NCBI GenBank assembly: GCA_963930655.1
Contig: OZ005617.1
Coordinates: forward strand, 1,676,501-1,740,500
Direction: 5' to 3'
From: Myrica gale
Taxonomy: Eukaryota > Streptophyta > Magnoliopsida > Fagales > Myricaceae
DNA length: 64,000 nt
Positions 32,400-44,236 of this stretch are shown one piece after another. The first letter of the stretch is position 1; every line of letters starts with the position of its first letter. Both the position numbers and the translations under genes were made by a program. Below the pieces are notes generated by a model that was not told the DNA's origin, searched no databases, and saw only the letters and a program-made list of their open reading frames with translations.

Positions 32400-35300
32400 A
32401 TGGGCCAGATCGTGAAGAGGAAGAAGAAAGGAAGGCCATCAAAGGCAGATCTGGCGCGCCGAGCTGTCGAGTCGGCGTCGGCGACCGAGCCGGACGTGCG
32501 TCGGAGCCTTCGGCGCCGAAATGTGAGGTACAACATCGACTACGACGATTACCTGGACGAGGACGACGAGGACGACGAAGAGGACCAGAGGAGGAGGGAG
32601 AAGAAGCTCAAGCTGGTGGTGAAGCTTAACCAAGGGAGCGAGCCCCCGGCTCTGCCGATGGCGCGTGGTGAGCACGCGACGGCCTATGTGTCCGAGGACG
32701 AGTGCGAGCGGAAGCCACTGAAGAAGAGGAGTACTAGCAATGGTCGCGATGATGACGATGATGATCAGGACGAAGATGATGGCCATGGTGGAGGCGGTGA
32801 TGTTGATTGTGATGATGACGATGAGGAGGAGGTATGTATGCTATATCGTACGGATCTGATTAACACCTTAAAGAAGAAGAAGGCGGCGAAGTGCGTGTAT
32901 CTGTGTGTGCGAGAGAGAAAGAGAGAGTACAGCTCAGCTGAAATCAGTGAGAATTTTTTGTGATTGGTACAGACTTCAATATTACTCTCACTTTCTCTCT
33001 CTCACTCTGTGTCGGGGAAGTGTGAGGAAGTAACGGTTGGGTCAACTGTCAAAAACTAACGCAAACCCACAAGAATCTGATCGCGCTCCCCCACCTCTCA
33101 CTCTCTCTCTCCATATATTTATCTCTCTCTAACTGTGCATTGTCTGCCTTATCTGTCCCTGTCCGTGTCTCTCTGTCTAGCTCACACTCAAAAACGCAGT
33201 CCTCATCGTGCTTTTTTGCAATTTTTATATGGGCGTACAATTAATGGTAGGCTACGGGATATGACAGGAAAGAGAGAGAAAGGTGGACTTGAAGGGGCTC
33301 GATTCTGCTCCAGGTTGGTTATGGTTTATAGGCTCTTCATTTTGATTAATTAGTTAAGCTTGGTTTACGTTCTACAATGTGGGGATTCTGTATGAGGATT
33401 TTGATTATTTGGTCCAATAAAGCTTTGGAGGTAGTACGGTGTTCTAGAATTTGACCTTTGTTTTGATTAGGGACGCCTTCGGATCCTTCGTCTGGGGTTC
33501 CATTGCCTGATAAGAAGACCGTGGAGTTGATCCTGGACAAGCTTCAGAAGTATGGGGGTGAATCCTTTCTTTGTTATTTTGTTTCTCTCTATTGTCAATT
33601 TACACTTTTGGATTTTGCAAATTGTCGAGAGTTGCTGATGTTAACATCTGAATCGTTTCAGGAAAGACACGTACGGGGTGTATGCAGAACCGGTTGATCC
33701 TGAAGAGGTTCGTGGAATATTTTAGTTTTCCGCATCTGAGAATGGTAGTCTGGTCTATGAAGCCGGTTTTGCCACTGGTGTGTGAAATTGGTTTTGTGAC
33801 TGCAGCTTCCTGATTATCATGACGTGATCGAGCATCCAATGGACTTTGCCACAGTGAGGAAGAAGTTGACAAATGGATCATATTCTTCCTTGGAACAATT
33901 TGAGGTTTGTACCCATTTTTCAGTCTGGCCTGGCTTATGTACATTCTTGGTGGTCGGTCTGCCTTTGGGGACACGGGACTCACTTTCGAATGTGGCTCAT
34001 TTGTTAACTTAAAATGTTGAGGAGATTGAGCCTAGTTGTGAGGCACTCACTGTCTTAGTTTTGGAGTCTTAATTTCTTTCTCCGCCCTTCCTTCTGTAAT
34101 GTGGAAGTTATGTCTCGGAGGACACCTATTTTGTCATGGACGCCATATAACATAGTAACCATGCTACAATGGATAACTTGTTTGGTTTTGAACGAGAGAT
34201 GTGTAGGTAATATATTCTTACATTTGCAGTAAGTTGAGTCAGACTGCTTGTAGAAATTTTCTTTCAATTACTAGTACATGAATGAGTTATATATCTACTA
34301 ATTTGTAAAAGTCTATGAGAACATTTAACTTTTTTGGATCTTATATGATTGGTCTATTGGTTGAGTGACTGGCATTGAGTATTGTGCAAACACTTGTTCT
34401 CAACTTGAACACATAATCTTGAGAAAAGAGATAGCTATCTCCTTCAAATGGTGCAATTGAAACGATCATTAAGTACATGTTTGATGATACTATTGATGTC
34501 TTCTCTAGAAATGAGTATTCCTTGAGAGTTAATGCTTTGATAAGGGCATTGCTAATTATTATAGTTTAAATTAAGGAGTCGCTGATTGAAGATGAAATAC
34601 TTAATTCTTTGCTTCAGAACTGAGCTAGAAACAAGATTTCATGTTTCCTGGTACCTTCTGTTTTCGTTTTATGTTTTTCTGACTCTGTAAATTGAAAATC
34701 TTTGGCCAGAAAAAGATCAAAACAGGCTCTGGTCTTCTGCTTCTGTCTTTGTCCTCTTTTTGTCTGTTTTATTTTCCATTTGTTTGCTTTTTCTGTGTGG
34801 TAAGGGGTTCAGATGTTGCCTACTAGGTAATTTTTTGTTTTTCAAATGTGGAAAATTACATTGTTGATGATTCCTCCCGGTGTCAACATTCTAAATGAAA
34901 GATATGTGATGCAAATTCTGTATTTCATCCTTATAGTACAATGTTCCAATTGTTCATATTTTTTTCTGTCAGGATGTGTATCTAGAGAGAATGAGTTTGC
35001 ATTCTAAGCATGTCTGCATCTAAGTTTGTTAGAATGGAAGAAATTAGATTAACATTAGTAAAGATTTTATCCATGATCAATTACAATCCTAACAGGAGAG
35101 ATAATAAAGCAAGAACTGTTTGAAACTAGATTTGATTCTGCCAAGAGATTACATGAAGTAAAAGAATGTCTGGTTGTATGTTCACTTATTGAAGTATGTT
35201 TTCTTGAATGCAGAGTGATGTTTTCTTAATTTGCTCAAATGCAATGCAATATAATGCGCCTGACACTATATACCATAAACAGGTATAAAACTTTGACCGC

Positions 35301-37559
35301 TTCTTCTTCTATGACTGTATTTGTTTCACTGTCTTCTTCTGTTTTTTAGTCTTATAAAAATAATTATGTGTGAAAAGGCTCGTACCATACAAGAGTTGGC
35401 AAGGAAGAAATTCGATAAGTTAAGGATTGAAATTGAACGCTCTGAGAAGGACTTGAAATCTGAGCAGAAAACAAGATCCAATTCCTTAGTCAAGAAGCCA
35501 GTGAAGAAGCCATTCTGCCGGACCTCACAGGAACCTGTAGGGTCTGATTTCTCCACTGGTGCCACTCTTGCCAGTATTGGAGATGTCCAGAACGGTTCCA
35601 ATACAAACCAAGGTGGAGGTTGTGAGAGGCCTACTAACACTGATGGTGTTGTAGAGGGTAATGCTTCCCTAATTGATACTAATCTTGAGAAGGCAGAAGA
35701 GTTATCATCAGGTATGTAAGAAAGGTTATTTCCCACTCTTCCGTTATGTTCAGTGATGACAATATATGTATATGAGACGTGTAGATTTAGCTATCACTTG
35801 GCTATAATTAAATCCACAAGGTCTTTTTTTTTGTAGTTTATTGCCAACAGATACTTTTGGTATACTTCATTTGTAGTCGTGCTGTGCTCTTCTAATTGCT
35901 TTGATTGATTTACTATTTAGGGAAGGGTCTACTTTCTAAGTTGGGAAGGAAGCAATTTGTGCTTGATGATAATCGCCGTGCAACGTATAATCTTTCCAAT
36001 CAACCAGCAGTGAGATCGGACTCAATATTTACAACCTTTGAGGGGGAAATTAAGCAGTTGGTTGCTGTATGTAACAAAGAAACTAGTTCCTTTTCTTGAA
36101 TAGTTGGCCTTTGTACTTGTCTTATTTTCTTTTAATTTTGCTTGTGGTGGATCAGGTTGGGCTTCATGCAGAATATTCTTATGCTAGGAGCGTTGCTCGT
36201 TTTGCTGCAACTCTTGGACCTGTTGCTTGGAAAGTTGCCTCCCAGAGAATTGAGCAGGCAGTACCTGCTGGTTGTAAATTCGGTCGTGGTTGGGTTGGAG
36301 ACTATGAGCCACTTCTAACTCCTGTACTAATGCTTCAGAACCGCTGCCAGAAATCACCTGGTTTAATTCCAAATTTGCAGTCTACTGCTGAATTGAGGAA
36401 AGATGAAAAAACGAAGACTCCTGCTCCTGCCAAGGAGCATGCTGTTAATAGGCCTACCTCAGAGGGAAAACAATCTTTGTTTGGCGCAGCTACTGCTTAT
36501 ACTTCAGAAGGAAAATTGTCCATATCTGGTTCTGCTGGAACAAGACCCAGTACTCCTGACAATGCCATTTATCAGAAGCAAAATCCACAATCTAGGAATT
36601 TTTCCAAGCCTGAGAATAAGGTTATTAAGCAATTTGAATTGAACTCTCTGCCGTCTGCCCATCAAAGTAATGCTGAGCCTATTGCTGAGAAGCAGTTTTC
36701 AAGAAATTCAGAATCGGCAGGTTCAAGGTCTAAAGAACCGGTATCAAGAGATAAAAATCTTTCACAGTCTATACCTTTTAAGCACCCTGACACTGATGAA
36801 GTTTTTACTGGTGGTTTGCCTAATGGAAAAGTCACCAGCAACGGTTTGAATAGTAAGATGAGTAGTCAGTCTTCTGATACTGGTCCAAATCACATTGCTA
36901 GAGGAACTCACTTTCTCCATGGACAGGAGCAGGGTCTCAGTGACCCAGTTCAGTTGATGAGAATTATAGCTGAAAGGGCCCAGAAGCAGCAGAAATCTTT
37001 AAATCAATCGTCAGATGAAATCCCACGAGTTATGTCCTCACTTCCATCTGTAAGGAAAGATGACTCGAGCAATGCTGCAGCAGCTGCTGCCCGTGCATGG
37101 ATGTCCATAGGGGCTGGAGGGTTTAAAAAAGCAGCAGAAAACTCCAGTTTGCCCAAAACTCCAACTCCTGCAGATCCATCGTCTCATCCAGCTTGGGACC
37201 TCCGCCCACAATTTTCTCAAATGCGGGGAGAGTTTCCCCTTTCTAGGCCAATGCCATCTCAATCTGACAGGAACAGTTTTCCACTTCAGACATTTGTACC
37301 ACAACCTGTTCGTGGGGGCAATGAAGTGCAACTCCCAAACCGACCCATAGTTTTTCCTCAATTAGCGGCAGCTGACTTGTCTCGGTTCCAGATGCAGTAC
37401 CCTTGGCGAGGTCTCAGTCCTCATAACCAACCAAGGCCTAAACAGGCAACTCTTCCTCCAGACTTGAATATTGGTTTTCAGTCTCCAGGGTCTCCAGTGA
37501 GACCATCTTCCTGTGTTCTTGTTGATTCCCAGCAGCCAGACCTGGCTTTGCAACTCTAA
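32400..37559 (+). CDS. Bromodomain-containing protein, nuclear
   Basis: A plant bromodomain protein of the Arabidopsis At1g20670/At1g76380 type. Nine exons: 32400-32831, 33268-33313, 33471-33549, 33662-33707, 33806-33904, 35214-35282, 35378-35711, 35921-36066 and 36156-37559. They total 2655 nt (884 residues). The N-terminus 'MGQIVKRKKKGRPSKADLAR' is basic with an AT-hook-like GRPSK, then 'RRSLRRRNVRYNIDYDDYL' and Asp/Glu-rich low-complexity stretches. The bromodomain spans about residues 172-280: 'LPDKKTVELILDKLQ', 'HPMDFATVRKKL', and 'CSNAMQYNAPDT' with the acetyl-lysine-binding Asn. The C-terminal half has the conserved 'SIFTTFEGEIKQLVAVGLHA' and 'SYARSVARFAATLGPVAWKV' block, then Ser/Gln-rich sequence ending 'QQPDLALQL'. 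The tiny 46-nt exons 2 and 4 are fixed by phase and by the family sequence 'DSAPGTPSDPSSG' and 'KDTYGVYAEPVDPEE'. Intron 5 is long (1.3 kb). Confidence 0.93.
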
Positions 37560-38230
37560 AGTGAGGATTGGTTTTCTTGGAATCAGCCGAAGAGGGAAAA
37601 GAACAGAGGTTAATTTGGCTCCTGTCTCAGCGACCTGGGGTTTTTTAGTCTCCCACGACTTTATTGCACCAATCGCGCAACTGCCAGTGGTTTGATATGC
37701 GCATGATTTGGATCTCCTAATGTCATGTTTTTGAAAGGACTCAAAACCCGGTCTTGGATTAAAAAATGGAAGATCTCTTGGTCATTCACTCTTGGACTGT
37801 GCTTGTGAAGAGAAGGGTCTAGTTCAGTCATATGGGTTTGCTTGAGATCGCATGATTCCAACAGATTTGAGGAAAGAATTCAGCTGCTTGGTTCAGTCTC
37901 ATTTTCTAAACGAGGACTACTGACTTGAGGCAGCAGAGTTATATCATAGCAGGGACCAAAAAGATTTGAAAATTTCGAAGGCAGAAGATGATTAATTTTA
38001 TGATATTAGTCGTTGCATAGAAGTTCCAAGCCTGACAGTAAGAGCCTAAAATGTAGTTGATGCCTTGTACATTTGTTACAGGTGGATGAAATTAGTTGTT
38101 TAGCTTCTGGTCATTCAGCCATAATCATGTAATTGCATTTGTAACTGTGTTGGTTCTGTCAATACCATTATGCAAATGAGAATTTATAATCTCTGAAATG
38201 GAAATTTTCCGAGCTTACTGAGATTACTTC
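37560..38230 (+). other. 3' UTR and downstream flank of the bromodomain gene
   Basis: Moderately GC-rich up to about 38180 and free of repeats, which fits a 3' UTR. A family A MITE follows directly. Confidence 0.55.
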
Positions 38231-38424
38231 GGTTGTGTTTGTGTTGTAAAATTTTAGTATTGTTAAAATTTTAGGTATTGAGTTTAGTGAAAAAGTGAAG
38301 AGGTAATTTTTTATATTTTTTTTAGTAAATAGTAATGATTTGATGGGGAGAGAGAGATTATATTGTAATATTTAATTGTGTTAAAATTTTAGAGGGGGTA
38401 AAATTTTGGTATACAAACGCACCC
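38231..38424. mobile_element. Tourist-like MITE (family A)
   Basis: Begins GGTTGTGTTTGTG and ends CAAACGCACCC, with TTC on both sides. It contains 'gtgaaaaagtgaagag', 'gatttgatggggagagagag' and 'attatattgtaa', shared with 48025. Confidence 0.75.
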
Positions 38425-39637
38425 TTCGATAAATTCATCCTTGAACTATTAAAATTCATTTCCGTGCGTCAGATTGCTAGATTTTATGGTTGATTGAAAC
38501 CTTCAAATGAGATTTGACTCCATAATTCAGGGTAAAATAATAATATTTCCCCTGTTATTCTACTGATCTCCTGGGACGTTCTACTGTTCTCATTGGACAT
38601 GCAGTACGCGTGACCACAAAATTCCATTTTTGTAAGGAAAAACAAAAAACCTCAAATGGCTCTGCCGGGAAAGAAAAAAAAAAGATCGCAAATGTAACAG
38701 TAGGGTCGCCGGAGCCACTAAAATCAAATATTAAATGCACCCGTTTCTCAAACTGCATGGTACACCAAAAGCCACAGGCACATTAGGGTTGTTATTTTGC
38801 TTCAGTTGGGTTACATACATGTATAAAATTTAGGAGCCGTGCATTCCGATCATGACCGAATTCCCGCCATGACCAAATTCCGGCAGCTTAACAGACAAAT
38901 AGGCTTCGCCACAAAAGCAGAGGCAGAGGGGTAAATTCCTCTCCAAGCTCCCTGCCAGAGCTAAGAATACACAAGAATCTACCAACTTGATACAGTAACT
39001 GAGACATCAAAAACTGCAAAAAGAAACCTGCAACCCCTGGGGAGTACACCCATCTGCCGTAAAGGGCTCGTTACCCCCACGATATCTTCAGCTACTCACA
39101 TAGACGATAGAAATTCTGCCATGGAGGTAATGATCTTGAACGCTAAGGATTTCGAATCCTGTTAATCGGAAGACGGGTAAATGAAACCCAAAAGCTCTGC
39201 TTTTGCGTGCCCTTCGATATTTTTCCTTCAAATTTCTTCTGATCTCTAAGAACACAAACATCCCCTTCACATACGTATCGTGGGGACTCCGAGAAACAAC
39301 TGAAGAAATTTGAGAGCAAGGCCATGGAAATCTTCAAGCTTTTACCTCTCTATCTCCCCCAACCTACACATAACGAAAGACTCATGCACCTTGCTTTTGC
39401 AAATATATGTGCTTTTATTTTTATTTTCTTGACCCATAGTGGTCAAAAGTAGCAGGCTCTGATTTCTGACTACGACAAGTTAACTGTTCTTTCCTTTACG
39501 TTGAATTCTTATAAACAATTCCCTCGCGGAACAGCAACAGACGTGTTGGACTTGGGCATCGCAATCGTAGTGTGGGTGGAGGTTCATGCACACGTTTGAC
39601 GCGGACTCGCGCTGTATATTTGCGGTGCACTGGGGTC
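38425..39637. other. Intergenic, no gene recognised
   Basis: Mixed composition with only short frames. The stretch at 38880-39400 looks more like transcribed sequence than repeat, but no family can be named. Confidence 0.45.
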
Positions 39638-39972
39638 TTGTAAGGGCCCAGACTAATCTAGACCCACGGTCTGGATTAAATTCAGATCTAATGGACAGTA
39701 GGGAGAGCTGACACGTTATTTAATGAGTCCTCCATTCCGTCGGCTCGACTTGGCTCGTTTCACAAGCGATTTTTTTGCTCCAAATCTGAAGTGGTCGGAC
39801 CACTATATTTTAGGTCTGACCACATCTGCTACCACTACGGCTCTTCGATTCTAACACGCATGTTTTTGGCTCCAAATCTGTAGTGGTCGAACCACTATAT
39901 TTTAGATCCGACCATAACTGCGATCACTACGCCCCGAATATTCAAAATCCCCTTTAGACCAGAAAATCTCAT

Positions 39973-40257
39973 TCATTTTCTCCTTCGATGTTCCAGAGAG
40001 CTTTTCACCCATCTTCTTCCCAAATCCCTCAAATGTCTTAACTTCTTCACAACTGCATTCTTCCGAAAAAACATTCTACTTGTAACATATCTTGTTTCTT
40101 TATTTTTGCATGAGTCATTCTTGCGAACGCTAAACCTGGAACTAATTGCATAACTATTGTACCAATCGTATGCATGTTTGTCATCTCTAAACTCTAAGGT
40201 CCAAACATTTACGACATTTCTGTTATCTGCTAGTACCATATCAGTTGTTCGATCCAA
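39973..40257 (-). pseudogene. FAR1-type DNA-binding domain fragment
   Basis: On the minus strand, 'LEFRDDKHAYDWYNSYAISS' and 'RFSVRKNDSCKNKETRYVTS' match the start of the FAR1/FHY3 zinc-binding domain, where the family has (E)EAYxFYNxYAxxxGFSVRK. It then loses similarity. MULE transposases and the FAR1 family share this domain, and the fragment lies between the TIRs of a MULE-like element. It is a relic of the transposon's own gene. Confidence 0.6.
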
Positions 40258-40589
40258 CCATACAAACTATAGAAATGAGACAAATAACAAATTATAAAAT
40301 ATTGTTGAACGGGAGACCTAAGAAAAAACATGACTCACCATCTGGGTTGGCTGTGTTACTAGACCCTCGCCTGTTAATATTTGGAAGAATATCGCAATGC
40401 ATCTCAGTCATCTATAAACCTGTTTAATTTAGTTGCTAGATATTAGTAAAAATCATACACTATTTCTTATAAAAATCACCAACACAAGAAATGACAACAA
40501 CACATACTACTACTTTCCATTTTTGAAGGAGGACTCGCATAAATTTTATTCAAAAATCATCACCAATAAATTCATAGATACATATTGTT

Positions 40590-40745
40590 TAGATCATTAA
40601 CGTCAGACCACTAGCTTCAACCACAAATTTATTCACGATAAATCACTAGCGTCGGACCACTATTTTCAAACCACAAATTCATTTACAATAAACCACTAGC
40701 GTCGGACCACTACCTTCATATCACAAATTCATTCACAATCAACCA
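40590..40745. repeat. Three-copy tandem repeat, period about 50 bp
   Basis: The word 'gcgtcggaccacta' (first copy 'acgtcagaccacta') recurs at about 40600, 40649 and 40699, each followed by 'tcaaaccacaaattcatt' variants. It lies inside the MULE-like element, and the 'ggaccacta' word is also part of its TIRs. Confidence 0.7.
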
Positions 40746-41415
40746 TCTTAAGATGAGATCACTCGAGCCAGACCACATTCTATTCAAACAATATACAGAC
40801 AAAAAGCATCAAAATTTCTCCCTCTCTCTCTTTATTGTCACTGTTGCAGCAAATACATGAATACAAACAATGAGATACAGACAAAAAACATCAATGATTC
40901 TCTATCTTTAAGCGAATATATACAAACTAAACAACCCAAAATAGACAAAAAAAAATCAAGCTAAAGAGATACTTTTGAACTAACTGCTGGAAAAGGAGAG
41001 AACCACTTTAAACAAAGACAATAGGAAACCTTCTAAGCCTTTTTGGTTTTCTCTAAGTCTAGGGATTCAGAGATTGTAGATTTTGAAATGAGATTTGAGA
41101 CGGGAGATTTGGGAATAAAAGGGTTGAAATACGTGTTCGGGGCGTAGTGGTCGGATCTAAAATATAGTGGTCCGACCACTACAGATCTGGAGTCAAAAAC
41201 ACGCGTGTTAGAATAGAAGAGCCGTAGTGGTCGCAGGTGTGGTCGGACCTAAAATATAGTGGTCCGACAACTACAGATCTGGAGCAAAAAAGCCGCGTGT
41301 GAGACGAGCCAAGTTGAGCCGACGGAAGGGAGAACTCATTAAATGACGTGGCAGCCCTCCCTGCCGTCCATTGGGTTTGGATCAGTCTGGGCCCGTACAG
41401 TCTGGACTGAATTCA

Positions 41416-43680
41416 GACCCGTGCAGGAGTCTATATAAGGACTCCAAACTCTCCGTAAAAGAAGAAGGTTATAACTTATATCTGCTCTGCAAATCTTTCA
41501 AGTCGTTTAAAATCTCACATAAAAAAGGGTTGGTTCTTGATGGGGTAGCTTTTTTCTTTCAGAGAAAAATATTCTACAAGCATCGTAGCAAAGATCAGTT
41601 CTGCATCATTTAAATCTGCACTCAATGCAGAGCTAGCTGTATTTCTATCCTGATATAGACAATAGTTTAGGATGTTAAAATGGTAAGGAAAATTATAACT
41701 AAAATTATTATCCTGATATAGACAATAGTTTAGGATGTTAGAGTAGCTGTATTTCTACTTTTGACTATGCTCCGGGTGTTATATAATAACGGACGCTCAT
41801 TTTTGTGTTAATAGGAATATATTATAACTAAAAGTTGTTTGATATTTCACTAAATATAATCAGAAAACTGCATCAGAATCTTCTGTTAGTCGTTTTGGAC
41901 ACCCAGGCCTGCAAATGCGAGATCAGTCTCCACCACCATGTGAGGATAACTTCGAAGAAAAAATCAGCAGGGTTCCTAGAAAATTGGCCAATTTGCTTCA
42001 ATCTAGATGGTTTCAGAATTAGCTCATGGGAAGAAAAAAAAATCTTCAAAAAAAAGAAAATGATTTTGAAAATTAGCATACAATTATACTGGGTTTTCAG
42101 TTTAAACATGGGGAGAGAATATAGAGTAGAGTACAAGTTATTATAATTAAAGATTCTTCAAGAAATATTGGTAAATGCATTTAGGAACATTTATCATATT
42201 GCTTCATTCTCAGCTTGCTTTAAAATAAGTAAATCAATAATGTTTTTGTTTGGATCTTTCCAAAAACAAGTAGGAGTATAAGTCCATAGTATTGTTGTGA
42301 TGACCCACAAGTATATTATTTGTCTTCTTGTCATTTTGGTAAAGGACTCTATACTCTTTAAGCAACTTTTCTTTTTTAAAAAACCCTAGGATTGTTCAAT
42401 TCCCAAATTTTCAAGAGTCTCTCCCCCAATTGAACCTATCATGTTATGATACAAAAGCAAACAAAAGAAAATTACAAAATCAATTCAAATAAAGTCATAG
42501 TGATGAGATTTCAGTGTTTTTCTCAACCCGATAGATGGTACTGGATTTAAATTAGTGATAATACAGAAGTAAGAGTAGTTAATGCATAGAAATTAGGTTT
42601 ATTTTTTAAAAAGTATTAGAGTGCTTAAACACTTGTAGTAGGTGATTTGCTGAGTTTGATTTATTCTTGGGAGAGAAAGCAGCCAAAGCAATTAAGTATA
42701 AAAAATTTAAAAGGAACAATTTCAATTGGCATATAATCCTTATTAACCTGCTTAATTGATATATTGTTATACTTTATAATATTTTGAAAGAATAAACTAA
42801 AAAATAATAATATTAGGAGCCTATTTTCTTGATATTTCTGATTAGTAGCTACTGTGGTTTGACTACCTTGTTTTTTTTTGAGTCAATACTAATTCCTTGA
42901 TGCAAATACCTTTTGGTAAAACCAAAGGGAAAAAAAATTATACCCAAAAAAAACCAAAGGGGGAATGTTGGAGACAAAATTGAGCTATACAACTTTTAAT
43001 GAGCCACTGCTTTTTCATTGTTCTACTTCTTTTTGCCTTTTACTCTTGGGAATGTCTTGCACCAGAGCTTACTACTTTTAAGTGCTTGGGGGAAAACGAG
43101 AAAGAAAGCTTACTCTTGTGGTACTGCCTCGTAAAGTTTTGGGCTAAAATGGCTGAAAGAGAAGCTTTATGCAGCATCCTTAAAGTGAACAATCATGGGA
43201 GATTGCTTTGAGGGGCCTATAGGCCGAGATCTTTTGACATAAAGGCTGGCAGTCTTTTGACATGGTCTGGGGCAGAGTACCTTCTGCTTTGTGATATGGC
43301 ATTTGGTACAACACATGAACCAGGTTGCCAAGTGACCCAAAATCCCAAACCAACGCTGGCCTTTTACCTATGACCAGAGTGAAACAAACTGTAGAATACC
43401 AGCCAAACCTGCACATAAAATCTCTTTTAACTCATTGACCTTGCCAAACCTGCACAAATCTCTGACTCATTGACCTTTCTCAGTTGCCCATAGACACCCT
43501 GGACCCTTGTCTGTCTAGATTTTACACGTGCTGCTAATGGGCACAGCGTAGATGCCAAGCCTGTACCCGCTCAGCAAGTCAGCATTTAGGAACAAATGAG
43601 AGCTAAAAAAACAGCCCAAAAGTGCTGTAAAAAAATCGATCATAAGAGGGTAAACCAAGCGCTTAAAATGGAACACCATG
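41416..43680. other. Intergenic, no gene recognised
   Basis: AT-rich with short open frames lacking any motif, apart from the direct repeat at 41646. Confidence 0.5.
41646..41740. repeat. Direct repeat, period 63 bp
   Basis: The 32-base phrase beginning 'tatcctgatatagacaatag' and ending 'tttaggatgtta' occurs at 41646 and again at 41709, both copies flanked by 'agctgtatttct' words. This is a simple local duplication. Confidence 0.8.
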
Positions 43681-44236
43681 AAGTTGGAGAAGTACCCGGA
43701 AGCGCAATACCAGCTCTCTCTCCCCTCTAAATTGCTCTCACTCCCCCACACCTTCCTCTCTTGTGGGTCCCAGTCACAGACAGACCCTCCAATTCCATCT
43801 CCATCATCGTCCCCAACTCTGCAACCACACCACCATTGCAGCAGCTCTCTGTCTCAATTTCTCAAAAATTTTAGAAACTCCAAAGCACGTGTTGTTACAT
43901 CCTCCGACGACAATATTTTCGTTTCTGGGTTTTCCTTTCTCCCTCTCGTCTTCTTTTTGAAGCAGACAAATATATCTAGCTTTTAGAGGGCGATACAGAG
44001 ATCTCTCATACATACATTAGTAATTGAGAAAAAAAAAACACAGAAAAACCAAAAAAGAAAAAAAAGAAAGTGGAAGACGAATTTACAAACAGAATCCAGA
44101 GGGCCTACCAAAGGTCCAGACTCCAAACCGGCGGATATCATAATAGAGGAACTGACAAAGAAAAACTAGTGTCCACATACAAAGCCGTGTTTGGCCGCCG
44201 GGAGAATTTAGGTGGGTAATTCATAAGGTGGTTGGA
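43681..44236 (+). promoter_or_regulatory. Presumed 5' leader and promoter of the MYB gene
   Basis: A CT-rich stretch (43700-43970) followed by an A-rich stretch up to the ATG resembles a long 5' UTR. A short frame at 43678-43986 has no motif. No classical TATA box was fixed. Confidence 0.4.

Larger units (their letters stand above)
39638..41415. mobile_element. Mutator-like element with about 300-bp TIRs and a FAR1 fragment
   Basis: The left arm (39638 to about 39950) and right arm (about 41120-41415) are inverted repeats. Matching landmarks are 'gggcccagact', 'ggacagtagggagagctgac', 'ttccgtcggctcgacttggc', and a doubled 'gtggtcggaccactatattt' motif. Long TIRs plus the FAR1-domain remnant (39973-40257) point to a MULE. 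The middle also holds a tandem repeat (40590-40745). A target duplication was not made out because the outermost bases are rearranged. No transposase is present, so it is non-autonomous. Confidence 0.75.

Noticed and set aside
33600-33983. 127-codon minus-strand frame
   Set aside because: Crosses bromodomain exons 4-5 antisense; no motif.
35326-35736. 136-codon minus-strand frame
   Set aside because: Antisense of bromodomain gene exon 7; no motif.
44228-44236. GTG upstream of the MYB ATG as an alternative start
   Set aside because: Plant nuclear genes start at ATG; the first in-frame ATG is at 44237.
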